From assembly GCA_023266095.1 (NCBI GenBank), contig JAHFRV010000002.1, positions 3,972 to 67,971 on the forward strand: DNA of 64,000 nt, given 5' to 3'. A program made the position numbers and the translations under genes. How positions within the stretch are numbered: the stretch's first letter is position 1; every line of letters begins with the position of its first letter. Below are positions 8,644-18,123 of this stretch, in pieces. Origin of the DNA: Gammaproteobacteria bacterium. Its GTDB lineage: Bacteria > Pseudomonadota > Gammaproteobacteria > DRLM01. The notes below the pieces were generated by a model, which saw only the letters and a list, made by a program, of their open reading frames with translations, ran no database searches and was not told where the DNA came from.

Positions 8644-9237
8644 ATGCCTCAGTCTTATACGCCCCTCACCCATGCTCGTTTATCACCCCGCGCGACCTAT
8701 GCGAAACCCGAGGCGCCGTCCAAGCGGGTGACCACCGACAGTCCCGCCGTGGAGGTCATGACCGATTTACAGCGGGTGACGGCGGTCACCATCACGCCCG
8801 GCGCCAGCATAGACCTCGCCAATCAGCGCATGATCGCCGGTGGCGTGCGGCTGCTGCTGGTATTGGACGACGATAAAAATGTCGCCGGTCTGATCACCGC
8901 CAGCGACATACTCGGCGAAAAGCCTTTGCAATATCTACGCAAGCGGGGCGGCACCTTTAGCGATGTACTGGTGCAGGACATCATGACGCCGCAGGATCAG
9001 CTTGACGTCTTGTTGCTGTACGACGTCCTCAATGCGCGGGTCGGCGATATCGTCGCCACCCTCACCCGTTTCGGCCGTCAGCACGCGCTGGTGGTGGAGC
9101 AGGACGGTCGCGACGGGATGCAAAAAGTACGCGGTATTTTTTCCGCCACCCAAATCGGCCGGCAATTGGGCGCGGCGGTGATGACCACCGAGATCGCCAC
9201 TACCTTCGCCGCTTTGGAGACGGCGTTGGGGTCGTAA
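8644..9237 (+). CDS. CBS-domain protein
   Basis: A 197-residue soluble protein with a CBS pair (about residues 35-165). The first CBS motif is around RLLLVLDDDKNVAGLITASDIL and the second around RHQ/QHALVVEQDG to VRGIFSATQI. About 30 N-terminal residues are polar and basic. CBS pairs usually bind adenosine nucleotides and regulate a partner; there is no fused effector domain. A good ribosome site (AGGAGG) precedes the ATG. It is monocistronic, ends in a possible bidirectional terminator, and its binding partner is unknown. Confidence 0.8.
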   Translation: MPQSYTPLTHARLSPRATYAKPEAPSKRVTTDSPAVEVMTDLQRVTAVTITPGASIDLANQRMIAGGVRLLLVLDDDKNVAGLITASDILGEKPLQYLRKRGGTFSDVLVQDIMTPQDQLDVLLLYDVLNARVGDIVATLTRFGRQHALVVEQDGRDGMQKVRGIFSATQIGRQLGAAVMTTEIATTFAALETALGS

Positions 9238-9293
9238 TTCGCCGCGCGGTGCGCGGGCGTTGTCCGAGCGCGGTAGCGATGAGCTGACAAAAG

Positions 9294-9320
9294 CCGGCGG
9301 GACTATCTAGGCCCCGCCGG
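9294..9320. terminator. Possible bidirectional terminator hairpin
   Basis: An 8-bp perfect stem (ccggcggg / cccgccgg) with an 11-base loop lies between the convergent CBS and DUF465 genes. Only an AT-rich tail (ataaattt) follows on the plus strand, so termination strength is uncertain. Confidence 0.4.
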
Positions 9321-9332
9321 ATAAATTTGGGG

Positions 9333-9581
9333 TCAAGCGAAAGAGTGCTGCCGCAAGATGGTGTAGAGTTGATCCTTCAGCAGGGCGCGACGGCGTTTCA
9401 ACGAACTAAAATAATCGTCGGACACCGGCAGGCTTTGTTGTTCCAAGCCGTAAATCTCCTTGTCGGTGTCGTCGTATTCGGCGAGCAATCGCGAGAATTG
9501 CGTGTCGTTATGTTTGAGGCGGGAAATTTCCATGTTGAATTCGGGAAAGTCCCGTTCGAGGTCGTGACGGATGCCGTACAT
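9333..9581 (-). CDS. DUF465 (YdcH-like) small protein
   Basis: I chose the ATG at 9581 because GGGAGGAC lies seven bases upstream; it gives an 82-residue protein beginning MYGIRHDLERDFPEF. The pattern HDLxxDFPEF, IxxLKxxDxxFxxLxxEYxxxDxEIxxxE and LKxxRxxLKDQLY is characteristic of DUF465/YdcH proteins, predicted to be a helical hairpin. Function is unknown. It is convergent with the CBS gene. Confidence 0.85.
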   Translation of the reverse strand: MYGIRHDLERDFPEFNMEISRLKHNDTQFSRLLAEYDDTDKEIYGLEQQSLPVSDDYFSSLKRRRALLKDQLYTILRQHSFA

Positions 9582-9876
9582 CTTAGTCCTCCCGTTATTG
9601 TTGAGGATGGGGTCCAACGGGTGGCTGTGATCCGGGGCGGGCGTTGCCAAGGAGCGCAGTCAAGGGTGTTCAGCCTCGCATGACCGCCGCCGCTAAGTCA
9701 ACCCATGCCACTCCGCTATTACCCATGGGCTAGGGAAGGAGGGCTTTTCGCTGTTACGACGCGCGCTGAGTTGCACTTTGGCAGTATTTTCGTGCGTATC
9801 AGGCCGGCCCCGCGAGTTCGTGTAGGGTCGCCGCGTGGTGTATAAGGCGCAAGGCGTGGGCGCCGGGTTGATGTGC

Positions 9877-10233
9877 TTAGCCGATTTTCTCGAAGAAGCG
9901 GTAATTCCACGTCTCACAGCGCTGATCGGCGGGAGTGGTTTGCAACTGGTCACGCCGATCTTCCTGCACGCGCAATTGATTTTGCTCGGCGAATTGCAAA
10001 ACGAAATCGAACATCTGCGGGTCTTGCCGTTGCAGGTCTCTCGCTACCACCAGGCATTTGGCGCCACTGATCATGCAGGGATACAGCGCGGGGGAATAAC
10101 GCAGCCGGCGATCGCGGCCGTACTCCGCCCACAAGGTGGCGATGCGCTCTATCCAGTCGGCGGGGCGGAATTGTTTATTGCCGAGAGTGACGCCTTCGAT
10201 GATGAGGCGGTCTTGGCGATCCTCGCGGTGCAT
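9877..10233 (-). CDS. DUF3579 family protein
   Basis: A 118-residue protein with the family pattern IIEGVTLxxxxFRPxDWxER near residues 11-30 and the region YSPALYPCMISGAKCLVVARDL in the middle. These are short soluble proteins of beta- and gammaproteobacteria with no established function. It lies 53 bases downstream of cca and may share its transcript. The roughly 295-bp gap on its downstream side (9582-9876) shows no gene I can support. Confidence 0.8.
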   Translation of the reverse strand: MHREDRQDRLIIEGVTLGNKQFRPADWIERIATLWAEYGRDRRLRYSPALYPCMISGAKCLVVARDLQRQDPQMFDFVLQFAEQNQLRVQEDRRDQLQTTPADQRCETWNYRFFEKIG

Positions 10234-10286
10234 GGCGGTGGTCCTGTGGTTAAAGAGTATTCGCTGTGCCGTCTGGGTTGACGGTC

Positions 10287-11537
10287 TTAACCCAGCGTAT
10301 CGTCCCCCGCCAGTCCTTCTTGAATACCTGCGGTGCGAAGGGTCTTGATGCGTTCACGGCGGATGGCCTGAATCAGATTCTCGCCCTTGAGGCCGGCGGC
10401 CGCCAGGGCGCCGGCGTCAACCTGCATGGCGGCCTGGCGCAGGCGACGCAGCAGCCCCGCTTGCGGATAGGGCCGTTTTTCGAAACCCGGCCGGCCGGTG
10501 GCATCCGCTTCGCAGGCCAACAAAAATAGCTCGAAGCGGTCGGGGCGGCGCAGCGCGTCCAGCGCCTGCAACAGGTCGAGGGCGGTGGCGGGGCGCAGTT
10601 CGATGGCGCGGTGGCAGACACCGTGGTATTTGGCCACCAGCAAGGCCAGTTCGCGGTACTCATTGGGGATCCGGAACCGCTGGCAAAGCGCCTCGATCAA
10701 GGCCAGGCCGCGCACCTCGTGGGCGATGTGACGCGGCCATTCCTCCGGCGGCGTGGTGCCTTTGCCGAGGTCGTGCAACAGTGCGGCGAAACGCACCCGC
10801 GTGTCTTGAGAGAGTTCAGCGGCGCGGTTGAGCACCTGCATCACGTGGATGCCGGTGTCGATCTCCGGATGGTGCTGGCGCGGCTGCGGTACGCCGAACA
10901 GTTGGTTGACTTCGGGGAACAGCCGTCGTAGAGCGCCGCAGGCGCGCAACACCTCGAAGAACTGGGCGGGCCGTTGTTCGGCCAGGGCGCGCACCAGCTC
11001 GGCCCACACCCGCTCCGGTACCAGCGCGTCGACCTCGCCGGTCGCCACCATCTCCCGCATCAAGACGAGGGTTTCATCAGCGATCTCGAATCCCTGCGGC
11101 GCGAAACGCGCGGCGAAACGCGCCACCCGCAGGATGCGCACCGGATCCTCGGCGAAAGCGGGGGAGACGTGACGCAACCGCCGTTGCGCAAGATCCGCCG
11201 CGCCGTTGAAGGGGTCAATGAGCGCGCCGTCGGCGGCGCGCGCCATGGCGTTGATGGTGAGGTCGCGGCGGCGCAGATCGTCTTCCAGCGTCACGTCCGG
11301 CGCGGCATGCACAATGAAGCCTTTATAACCCGGCCCGGTCTTGCGCTCGGTGCGGGCCAGGGCGTATTCCTCGTGGGTTTTGGGGTGGAGGAATACCGGG
11401 AAATCCTTGCCCACTTGGCGGTAGCCCAGCGCCTCCATCTCCTGTGGCGTGGCGCCGACCACCACCCAGTCGCGGTCGCTGACCGGCAGGCCGAGCAGGC
11501 CGTCTCTTACCGAGCCGCCGACTTGATAGATGTCCAC
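10287..11537 (-). CDS. cca: CCA-adding tRNA nucleotidyltransferase with HD domain
   Basis: Adds or repairs the 3' CCA of tRNA. I chose the GTG at 11537, which has a strong GGGGGAG ribosome site and places [16 protein letters not shown] at the N-terminus as in other bacterial CCA enzymes; the longer frame from 11612 is not homologous-looking. Visible are GGSVRD and SDRDWVVVG (class II nucleotidyltransferase metal site), [18 protein letters not shown], and an HD phosphohydrolase domain at [14 protein letters not shown]. This layout matches the multifunctional gammaproteobacterial enzyme. Length 416 residues. Confidence 0.94.
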   Translation of the reverse strand: MDIYQVGGSVRDGLLGLPVSDRDWVVVGATPQEMEALGYRQVGKDFPVFLHPKTHEEYALARTERKTGPGYKGFIVHAAPDVTLEDDLRRRDLTINAMARAADGALIDPFNGAADLAQRRLRHVSPAFAEDPVRILRVARFAARFAPQGFEIADETLVLMREMVATGEVDALVPERVWAELVRALAEQRPAQFFEVLRACGALRRLFPEVNQLFGVPQPRQHHPEIDTGIHVMQVLNRAAELSQDTRVRFAALLHDLGKGTTPPEEWPRHIAHEVRGLALIEALCQRFRIPNEYRELALLVAKYHGVCHRAIELRPATALDLLQALDALRRPDRFELFLLACEADATGRPGFEKRPYPQAGLLRRLRQAAMQVDAGALAAAGLKGENLIQAIRRERIKTLRTAGIQEGLAGDDTLG

Positions 11538-11620
11538 AAGGCTCCCCCATTGCGGCGGCACGGCCGCCGATCGTTGACTCGGCGATAAGATCCAAGCTCT
11601 CTCATCTTGCACTGCAAAAT

Positions 11621-11684
11621 GCCAAGGACACCAAGAAAAAACCCTTCAAGCATCTTTTAAAAGATAAAGCTTGGCGACCTTGGC
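11621..11684. repeat. Hairpin-forming intergenic repeat
   Basis: Outer arms gccaaggacaccaag (11621-11635) and cttggcgaccttggc (11670-11684) are near-perfect inverted repeats, and a 14-bp perfect palindrome, atcttttaaaagat, lies inside at 11652-11665. The whole forms one extended hairpin between the NDUFA9-like gene and cca, which both read leftward. Similar ccaag/cttgg elements are, from memory, dispersed in proteobacterial genomes. Confidence 0.6.
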
Positions 11685-11728
11685 GGTTAAGAGATTTTCA
11701 GTGGTCGCTTAAGTTTATTAATGCCGCA

Positions 11729-12688
11729 TCAATACTCATGACGCGCCTCCTGGCGGACGGCATCAAAAATGGCCTGTTGATTGCTCCGGCCGAGATAGTA
11801 AGGTACCACGGCCTCCAGCGCGGTCGGCGTGTAGCCGAACACCGCGGGAAACGGTCCGTTGCACACCGCGGCCACTTGCATGGAATCGTAATTGTCGCGG
11901 GTGAAAGGCTTGCCGGGCAGGCAGCCCATCACCGCCGCCTGCAAACGGGACACGGCGTCGGGCAGGCCGATCAGGGTTTTCTTCACCCCCAAGACCTCGG
12001 CGGCGTACTGCACCAACTGCCGCATCGTGTAGGCGCGCGGACCGCATAAATCGTAGCGTTGGTCGTAGGTGGCCTTATTATCCAAGGCGCTGACCAAAGC
12101 CCCCGCCACATCGCCGACGAACACCGGCGCGAAACGCGCGTCGGGACAGGGCAAGGGCAGCGGCCCCGGCAGTTTCAGCAGAGCGGCGAACTTATTGAAG
12201 AAGTGATCGTCGGGCCCGAAGATCACCGAGGGCCGGAAACTGGTCACGCGTATTCCTGTGCTCGCCAGACCGTGGGCGAGGTCTTCGCCTTCACCCTTGC
12301 TGCGCAGATAACGGCTGGCGCCCTGGCGCGCGTCGGCGTTGAGAGCGCTCATGTGCAGCAGGCGGCCGACGGATTTTTCCTGCATCGCCGTGCCGAGTTT
12401 GCGTGGCAGCTCCACGTGCACGTGGCGGAATTGGTCGCGGCGCGCCTCATTGAGTACGGCCACTAAATTGATGGCCGTGTCACAACCGTCAAGCGCCCCG
12501 GCCAGTTCGGCGGGTTCGTGGACATTGGCCTCCACCACCTCCACCGTGGGCAGCACCAATAAATCACGGTGACGTTCGCGATGGCGGGTCGGCACCCGCA
12601 CCCGGTGGCCGGCCGCCGCCAGCTGATTGGCCAACTGGCGGCCGACGAAGCCCGTGCCGCCCAAAACGCAAATCGTGTGTCGCTTCAT
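11729..12688 (-). CDS. NDUFA9-like NAD(P)-binding epimerase/dehydratase
   Basis: Atypical short-chain dehydrogenase, 319 residues. The Rossmann motif GGTGFVGRQLANQLAAAGH is at residues 9-27, followed by DTAINLVAVLNE and an R-rich N-terminal half (RVPTRHRERHRDL). The pattern LLHMSALNADARQGASRYLRSKGEGE has Ser and YxxxK-like residues, and SFRPSVIFGPDDHFFNKFA follows. This is the bacterial relative of complex I subunit NDUFA9 and of SDR_a5-type proteins; a role near respiratory complex I or quinone metabolism is only suggested. A ribosome site AAGGAT precedes the start. Confidence 0.85.
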   Translation of the reverse strand: MKRHTICVLGGTGFVGRQLANQLAAAGHRVRVPTRHRERHRDLLVLPTVEVVEANVHEPAELAGALDGCDTAINLVAVLNEARRDQFRHVHVELPRKLGTAMQEKSVGRLLHMSALNADARQGASRYLRSKGEGEDLAHGLASTGIRVTSFRPSVIFGPDDHFFNKFAALLKLPGPLPLPCPDARFAPVFVGDVAGALVSALDNKATYDQRYDLCGPRAYTMRQLVQYAAEVLGVKKTLIGLPDAVSRLQAAVMGCLPGKPFTRDNYDSMQVAAVCNGPFPAVFGYTPTALEAVVPYYLGRSNQQAIFDAVRQEARHEY

Positions 12689-13189
12689 GCTCGAATTATC
12701 CTTAATAAAGCAAAATTGCTAATGGCCGGGGATTGTCACGGCGTGCCGCGCCGAGGTCAAGTTGTGATGAGGCGCGGTGGACGAAATGAAAAGTATGCCG
12801 CAGTGGATAGTCTCCGGGATGTTGTGTTGCCAGAGAGCTTGGTCCAGTTTTTTATGGTCATTTATTGCATCTAATCCGCAGCTGCTAGAATAATAAAATG
12901 ATGCTATCATTCGCGCTGAATCAGGGGGGGCAGGGAGTCGCCTAATTTTACAGCCGGGACGCTATCTTTTTTATCTTATTGATTTTATTTATTAATAAGA
13001 TTTGGCGTGATTTCTGCTAAGACTCCGATACATCTAAACAACCTCCATTTCCCCTCGATGGGTTTCGTGACTTAAAACCTGACTTAATGAAGCGGCCTAA
13101 GTTAGCCGTGGTGCATAGGTCGCGTCATTGTTCGAGTGTGTGCGTATCATCTCGCGTGGTTGTCCAGCGATAACATTGGAAACTTAAAT
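12689..13189. other. Intergenic region, AT-rich
   Basis: About 500 bp between the divergent NDUFA9-like gene and the large OmpA-fusion gene. It holds an AT-rich stretch at about 12965-13010 with an inverted pair atcttatt/aataagat. The low GC content contrasts with the neighbours and suits a promoter region. I see no gene in it. Confidence 0.4.
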
Positions 13190-16100
13190 ATGAAATCGAG
13201 CAAACAGCTAGCCCGTTATTTGGCGTTTCTGGCGATGATCTCATCAATCATGTTTAGTGGTTACGCCACAGCTGATGATGATGAGTGTGATAACCGCTAC
13301 TCAAGCAGCCTCTCTTGCCAAAACCGCGACAGCGACGGCGACGGCCTCAGCAATGGCGCCGAAGCCACGCTCGGCACCAACCCCAACCTTGCCGACAGCG
13401 ACGGCGACGGCCTCAACGACGGCACCGAAGTCGGCGGCAACGTCAGCGCCCCGCGCGACAGCGACGGCGACGGCGTCATCGACGCGCGCGAACCCAACAA
13501 CCGCGACGCCGACAACGACGGCACCAACGACCAAGCCGACGTGGCCAACACCGACCCCTGCCGGCCCAGCACCACCAACGCCGCCTGCCTGACCGCGGAT
13601 ACAGATCGCGATGGTGTGCCGGACGCGCGGGACGGTGATAACGACAACGATGGCATACCCAATATCACCGAAGGCGCGGGCGATAGCGACGGTGACGGTG
13701 TGCCGGATGCGCGCGATCCGGATAGCGATAACGATGGTATCCCCGATATCATCGAGGCCGGTGGCGTCGATGCGGACGGCAACGGCCGGGTGGATGGCGT
13801 TGTTGACGGAGATGGCGATGGCGTGATGGATAGCGTGGATCCGGACAATGGCGGGACGCCGCTGCCGGTGCCGGACACGGATGGCGACGGTAAACCCAAC
13901 TATCGGGATGTCGATAGTGATGGCGACGGCATCCCCGACCGGGTGGAGAGGGGCACCGGTGCCGCTGGCCCGCGCGATAGCGATGGCGACGGCAAAGCCG
14001 ATTATCTCGATCGCGATTCGGATGGCGATGGCCTGCCCGATCGTTTGGAAAGCCAGGTGACCGGCCTCGACGGCGACGGCGACGGTATCGACGATGCCTT
14101 TGATGTGAATGTGACTCGGGGCGTCGATGCCAATGCCGATGGCATCGACGATGCCATCGTGCCCACCAATACGGACGGCGACGGCTTGCCCGATTACCGG
14201 GATATCGATGCCGACAACGACGGCATTATCGACACCGTGGAGAGCAATATGCGCGGCAGCGACGCCGACGGCGATGGCCTTGACGACGCGCTAGACGTGG
14301 GTATGACCAGTGGTGTCGATCGCAACGGCGACGGCATCGACGACGCTTATCGCTTGCCCGATACGGATGGCGATAGCGTGCCGGACGTCCACGACCTGGA
14401 TACGGACAACGACAGTGTGCACGACGTGATCGAGGCCGGTTTGCGGGATGACAACGGTGATGCCTTCATGGATGTCGGTCAGACGGTGACGAGCACGCCG
14501 CGTGATACCGATGGTGATGGCGTGGCGGATTTCCGCGACACGGACTCCAACAACGATGGGATATTGGATATCGTGAGCGCGGGACTGGGCCGCTTGGATG
14601 GCAATGGCAATGGCCGCATCGACGCCATTGCCGATGCCGACCGCGACGGCATACCCGATGTGGTGGACGGTGCGCCTACCGTCTTTGGCAACCGCGTGGA
14701 CGGGGATGGAGACGGCGTCTCCGACAGTGACGATCTGGACGACGACAACGACGGGATTCCCGATGTGGTCGAGGGCGGCGGCTTGGTGGATACCGACCGC
14801 GATGGCATACCGGATTCCCAAGACCGTGACAGCGACAACGACGGGATTCCCGACGTGGTGGAAGGCGGTGGCCGGGACGCGAACGGCGATGGCGTCATCG
14901 ACGACGCGGACAACGATAGCGATAACGACGGTCTCGCCGACCGTGTTGACCCGACCACCGGCGGCACGCCGTTGCCGTTGCCGGACTCGGATGGCGATGG
15001 TATTCCCGATTACCGCGACCGCGACAGCGATAATGACGGCGTGCCCGATGTGATCGAAGGCGGCGGCAGGGATGGCAACGGCGACGGCCTGATCGACGAC
15101 GCCGACCGCGACGCCGACCGCGACGGTCTGCCCGACAGCGTCGATACTTCCACTGGCGGCCATGCCCTGCCTTTACCGGACGCCAACGGCAACGGCGTGC
15201 CCGATTACCTCGACCCCACGACCCGTCCGCCCGGTGGTCAGGGTACCGGTGGCGCCGGCAACCCCCTCAATACCACCACGCAAGGCGCGGGCAGCAGTAG
15301 CCCGGCCATGTTGGCGCTGCTCGCTTTGTTCACATTGCTGCGTGGGCGTCGCCGCTACCTGGCTAGGCTGTCAGTGATGGGTGTGGTGGTCTTGTTGCTG
15401 CCTTACGGCTCAGCGTCCGCTGACGATCTGGAGTGGAAAAAGGGCTGGTATGTTGGCGGTGATCTGGGTCTGTCTCGGCTTGAGCCCGAGGGTGATCAAT
15501 CGGCGTTCGTGGTAGCCGATGATCGCAGTCACGGTTATCGCGTGCTCGGGGGCTACGATTGGTCCAGATTCTTATCCTTTGAAGCGTTCTACCTGGATGC
15601 CGGTTCGGCCAAGATCGACGGTGCGAATCCCGCCATCGGCCGCTTGGGCGACTTGACTTATAGTTTGACGGGGCTAGGCGTGAATTACCGGCCGCTTAAG
15701 CAAGAAAAACGCCTCGTCCCCTACCTCAAAGCCGGCATGGCGTACACCCGCAATGGCGTGGATGATACGCGCATCATCTACGATAGGGATCACCCGACCG
15801 GGGCGTTTTTCGGCGCGGGTTTAGCCTGGCGGTTTGCGTCCAGCTGGTCGCTCAATACCGAGTGGGTAAGCTACGACCGAGACGAATCTTTCCTGTCCTT
15901 GGGAATAAGAAAATCTTTCGGCGCCAGCCAGAAGCCCGCCCCCGTTGTCGCCGCCGAGCCAGTGTTCGAAGCACCGGTGGAAGTGATTCCGTTGCCCGCG
16001 GTCGAGGTGGAGCCTCCGGTAGCCATGCCACCCAGAGACGGCGATGGTGACGGTGTTCCCGATGCGCAAGACCGCTGTCCTGACACCGCCCCTAGCGTCA

Positions 16101-16576
16101 ATGTCGATGCGCGCGGCTGCAATATCCTCGTCATCGAACGTGACGACGACCAGGACGGGATCGTCAACAGTCGTGATAAATGCCCAAATTCTAAACCCGG
16201 CGCGAGGGTGGACAACCTCGGCTGTGAATTGCCCGACATCGTAATATTACGCGGCGTGCACTTCGAAACCGCCGCCAGCCGTCTCACCGCTGATTCCAAG
16301 GTCGTGCTCAACGGCGTGGCGGAGACCCTGCGTAGATATCCGGATATGCTGGTCGAGGTGGCCGGGCATACCGACAACCGCGGTTCCGATTCCTACAATC
16401 TGAATCTGTCGCAGCAACGGGCGCAGGCGGTGGCGGAATACCTCTTCGCCCAAGGCGTGGCCAAGAACAATTTAATCGCCAAGGGATATGGCGAGACTAT
16501 GCCGGTCAGGGAAAACATCACCGAAGCCGGGCGCACCACCAATCGCCGGGTCGAGTTGCATATCCTGCGGCGCTGA
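13190..16576 (+). CDS. Giant calcium-repeat protein fused in frame to an OmpA-family outer-membrane protein
   Basis: One uninterrupted 1128-residue frame from the ATG at 13190. Residues 1-28 are a signal peptide (cleaved near YATA-DDD). Residues 45-685 are dozens of thrombospondin type 3-like DxDxDGxxD calcium-binding repeats. A tripartite sorting-type tail follows: small residues (GAGSSSP), hydrophobic MLALLALFTLL at 707-717, and the basic cluster RGRRR. Immediately after, at Met 730, a second signal peptide appears (MGVVVLLLPYGSASA-DD). It leads into an OmpA-type beta barrel (about 750-905), a Pro/Val linker, two more calcium motifs (DGDGDGVPDAQDRC), and a C-terminal OmpA peptidoglycan-binding domain (FETAASRL to RRVELHI). 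A strong terminator follows. It may be cut into two proteins; see findings. Confidence 0.85.
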   Translation: MKSSKQLARYLAFLAMISSIMFSGYATADDDECDNRYSSSLSCQNRDSDGDGLSNGAEATLGTNPNLADSDGDGLNDGTEVGGNVSAPRDSDGDGVIDAREPNNRDADNDGTNDQADVANTDPCRPSTTNAACLTADTDRDGVPDARDGDNDNDGIPNITEGAGDSDGDGVPDARDPDSDNDGIPDIIEAGGVDADGNGRVDGVVDGDGDGVMDSVDPDNGGTPLPVPDTDGDGKPNYRDVDSDGDGIPDRVERGTGAAGPRDSDGDGKADYLDRDSDGDGLPDRLESQVTGLDGDGDGIDDAFDVNVTRGVDANADGIDDAIVPTNTDGDGLPDYRDIDADNDGIIDTVESNMRGSDADGDGLDDALDVGMTSGVDRNGDGIDDAYRLPDTDGDSVPDVHDLDTDNDSVHDVIEAGLRDDNGDAFMDVGQTVTSTPRDTDGDGVADFRDTDSNNDGILDIVSAGLGRLDGNGNGRIDAIADADRDGIPDVVDGAPTVFGNRVDGDGDGVSDSDDLDDDNDGIPDVVEGGGLVDTDRDGIPDSQDRDSDNDGIPDVVEGGGRDANGDGVIDDADNDSDNDGLADRVDPTTGGTPLPLPDSDGDGIPDYRDRDSDNDGVPDVIEGGGRDGNGDGLIDDADRDADRDGLPDSVDTSTGGHALPLPDANGNGVPDYLDPTTRPPGGQGTGGAGNPLNTTTQGAGSSSPAMLALLALFTLLRGRRRYLARLSVMGVVVLLLPYGSASADDLEWKKGWYVGGDLGLSRLEPEGDQSAFVVADDRSHGYRVLGGYDWSRFLSFEAFYLDAGSAKIDGANPAIGRLGDLTYSLTGLGVNYRPLKQEKRLVPYLKAGMAYTRNGVDDTRIIYDRDHPTGAFFGAGLAWRFASSWSLNTEWVSYDRDESFLSLGIRKSFGASQKPAPVVAAEPVFEAPVEVIPLPAVEVEPPVAMPPRDGDGDGVPDAQDRCPDTAPSVNVDARGCNILVIERDDDQDGIVNSRDKCPNSKPGARVDNLGCELPDIVILRGVHFETAASRLTADSKVVLNGVAETLRRYPDMLVEVAGHTDNRGSDSYNLNLSQQRAQAVAEYLFAQGVAKNNLIAKGYGETMPVRENITEAGRTTNRRVELHILRR

Positions 16577-16643
16577 TGATTTGAAGTGCGGCTGCGAGCG
16601 CAGTCGCGCGTCGGCCCGGAGAGTTTACACAGCGCGGATGCCA

Positions 16644-16679
16644 AGCAGCCTATCGGTGATCGATAGGCTGCTTTTTTTT
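16644..16679 (+). terminator. Rho-independent terminator
   Basis: A perfect 12-bp stem (agcagcctatcg / cgataggctgct), 5-base loop and run of eight Ts, 67 bp after the stop of the OmpA-fusion gene. Textbook intrinsic terminator. Confidence 0.93.
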
Positions 16680-16758
16680 GAGCGGGCGGAATACCCGCGC
16701 AACTCACAGTGAGATGAGCGCGAGTTATACTGGCAGGACATCCGCCAGGAGGCATGTC

Positions 16759-18123
16759 ATGGCTTATATCACCGTCAATCCCGCCAACGGCGTGACTATC
16801 CAAACCTTCCCCGAGTGGAACGCCGGCGAATTGGAAACGGCCTTGAGACTGGCGGCGATCGCCGCGCCGCGGTGGGCCGCCACCTCCATCGTCGAGCGCT
16901 GCCGTTTACTCAGTCGCGCCGGCGAGATCGTGCGCGCCCGCCGCGACGAACTTGCAGCGCTCATTACTCTGGAAATGGGCAAGCTCGTCACAGAGGCGCG
17001 CGCCGAAGTGGAAAAATGTGCCCTCGGCTGCGACTACTATGCAGAACATGCTCCCGCCTTCGTGGCCGACGAAGTCATCGCCTCCGACGCCGCACGCAGC
17101 TTCGTCACCTATCAAGCCCTTGGCACCGTACTCGCCGTCATGCCGTGGAATTTCCCCCTGTGGCAAGTGTTCCGCTTCGCCGCACCCGCCTTGGCGGCGG
17201 GTAACACCGGCCTGCTCAAACACGCCTCCAACGTGCCGCAGTGCGCACTGGCCATCGAGCGCGTCTTCAGCGACGCGGGTTTCCCCGCTGGCGTGTTCCG
17301 CACCCTGATGATCACCAGCGCGCAAGTGGAAGGCGTGATCGCCGACCCGCGGGTGCACGCGGTGACGCTGACCGGCAGCGAGCCGGCCGGTCGCAAAGTC
17401 GCGGCCGCCGCCGGTGCGCATCTCAAAAAGAGCGTGCTCGAACTGGGCGGCTCCGATGCCTTCATCGTGCTCGAAGACGCCGACCTCGACAGCACCGTGA
17501 AGGTTGCCGTGCAATCGCGTTTCCTCAACGCCGGGCAAAGCTGCATCGCCGCCAAGCGCTTCATCGTCGTCGAGGCCGTCGCCGAAGAATTCGTCGCGCG
17601 CTTCAAGGCGGCGGTGGAAAAACTCAAACCCGGCGACCCGACTCACGACGCAACGACGCTGGCACCCATGGCGCGCGGCGATTTGCGCGACGAATTACAC
17701 AAACAAGTGCAGGTCAGTCTCGCGCTCGGCGCGGTGTTGAAGTGCGGCGGCGAAGTGCTGCCCGGCCCGGCCTACTACTATGCTGCGTCCCTCCTTGATC
17801 ACGTCGCCCCCGGCATGCCCGCGTATGACCAAGAACTCTTCGGCCCCGTCGCCGCCGTCATCCGCACGCATGATGAGCACGACGCCTTGCGCATCGCCAA
17901 TGCCAGCCGCTTTGGTTTAGGCAGCAGCGTGTGGACGCGAGACATCGCGCGCGGCGAACGCCTTGCGCGACAAGTGCAGGCCGGCGCTTGCTTCGTGAAT
18001 GGTTTGGTCAAGAGTGATCCGCGCTTGCCTTTCGGCGGCGTCAAGGCGTCGGGTTATGGACGTGAACTTTCGTATCATGGTCTGCGGGAGTTTGTGAATG
18101 TGAAGATGGTTTGGATCGGATAA
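16759..18123 (+). CDS. NAD(P)-dependent aldehyde dehydrogenase, succinate-semialdehyde type
   Basis: I chose the ATG at 16759 because CAGGAGG precedes it by a few bases. The 454-residue protein has the ALDH marks: MPWNFPLWQV, GNTGLLKHASN, VTLTGSEPAGRKVAAAAG, catalytic Glu in LELGGSD, catalytic Cys in NAGQSCIAAKR, and ELFGPVAAVI. Length and pattern are closest to the Sad/YneI-type succinate-semialdehyde dehydrogenases, but the substrate is an inference. The gene stands alone between a terminator and a 500-bp gap. Confidence 0.9.
   Translation: MAYITVNPANGVTIQTFPEWNAGELETALRLAAIAAPRWAATSIVERCRLLSRAGEIVRARRDELAALITLEMGKLVTEARAEVEKCALGCDYYAEHAPAFVADEVIASDAARSFVTYQALGTVLAVMPWNFPLWQVFRFAAPALAAGNTGLLKHASNVPQCALAIERVFSDAGFPAGVFRTLMITSAQVEGVIADPRVHAVTLTGSEPAGRKVAAAAGAHLKKSVLELGGSDAFIVLEDADLDSTVKVAVQSRFLNAGQSCIAAKRFIVVEAVAEEFVARFKAAVEKLKPGDPTHDATTLAPMARGDLRDELHKQVQVSLALGAVLKCGGEVLPGPAYYYAASLLDHVAPGMPAYDQELFGPVAAVIRTHDEHDALRIANASRFGLGSSVWTRDIARGERLARQVQAGACFVNGLVKSDPRLPFGGVKASGYGRELSYHGLREFVNVKMVWIG

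Noticed and set aside
14291-15163. Open frame of 290 codons on the minus strand, Val/Ile/Ala-rich
   Set aside because: Shadow of the DxDxDG repeats, whose GAC/GAT codons read as Val/Ile on the other strand.
13320-15220. CRISPR-like or satellite repeat pattern of [19 protein letters not shown] units
   Set aside because: The repeats are irregular in length and keep frame with the DxDxDG protein repeats; this is coding repetition.
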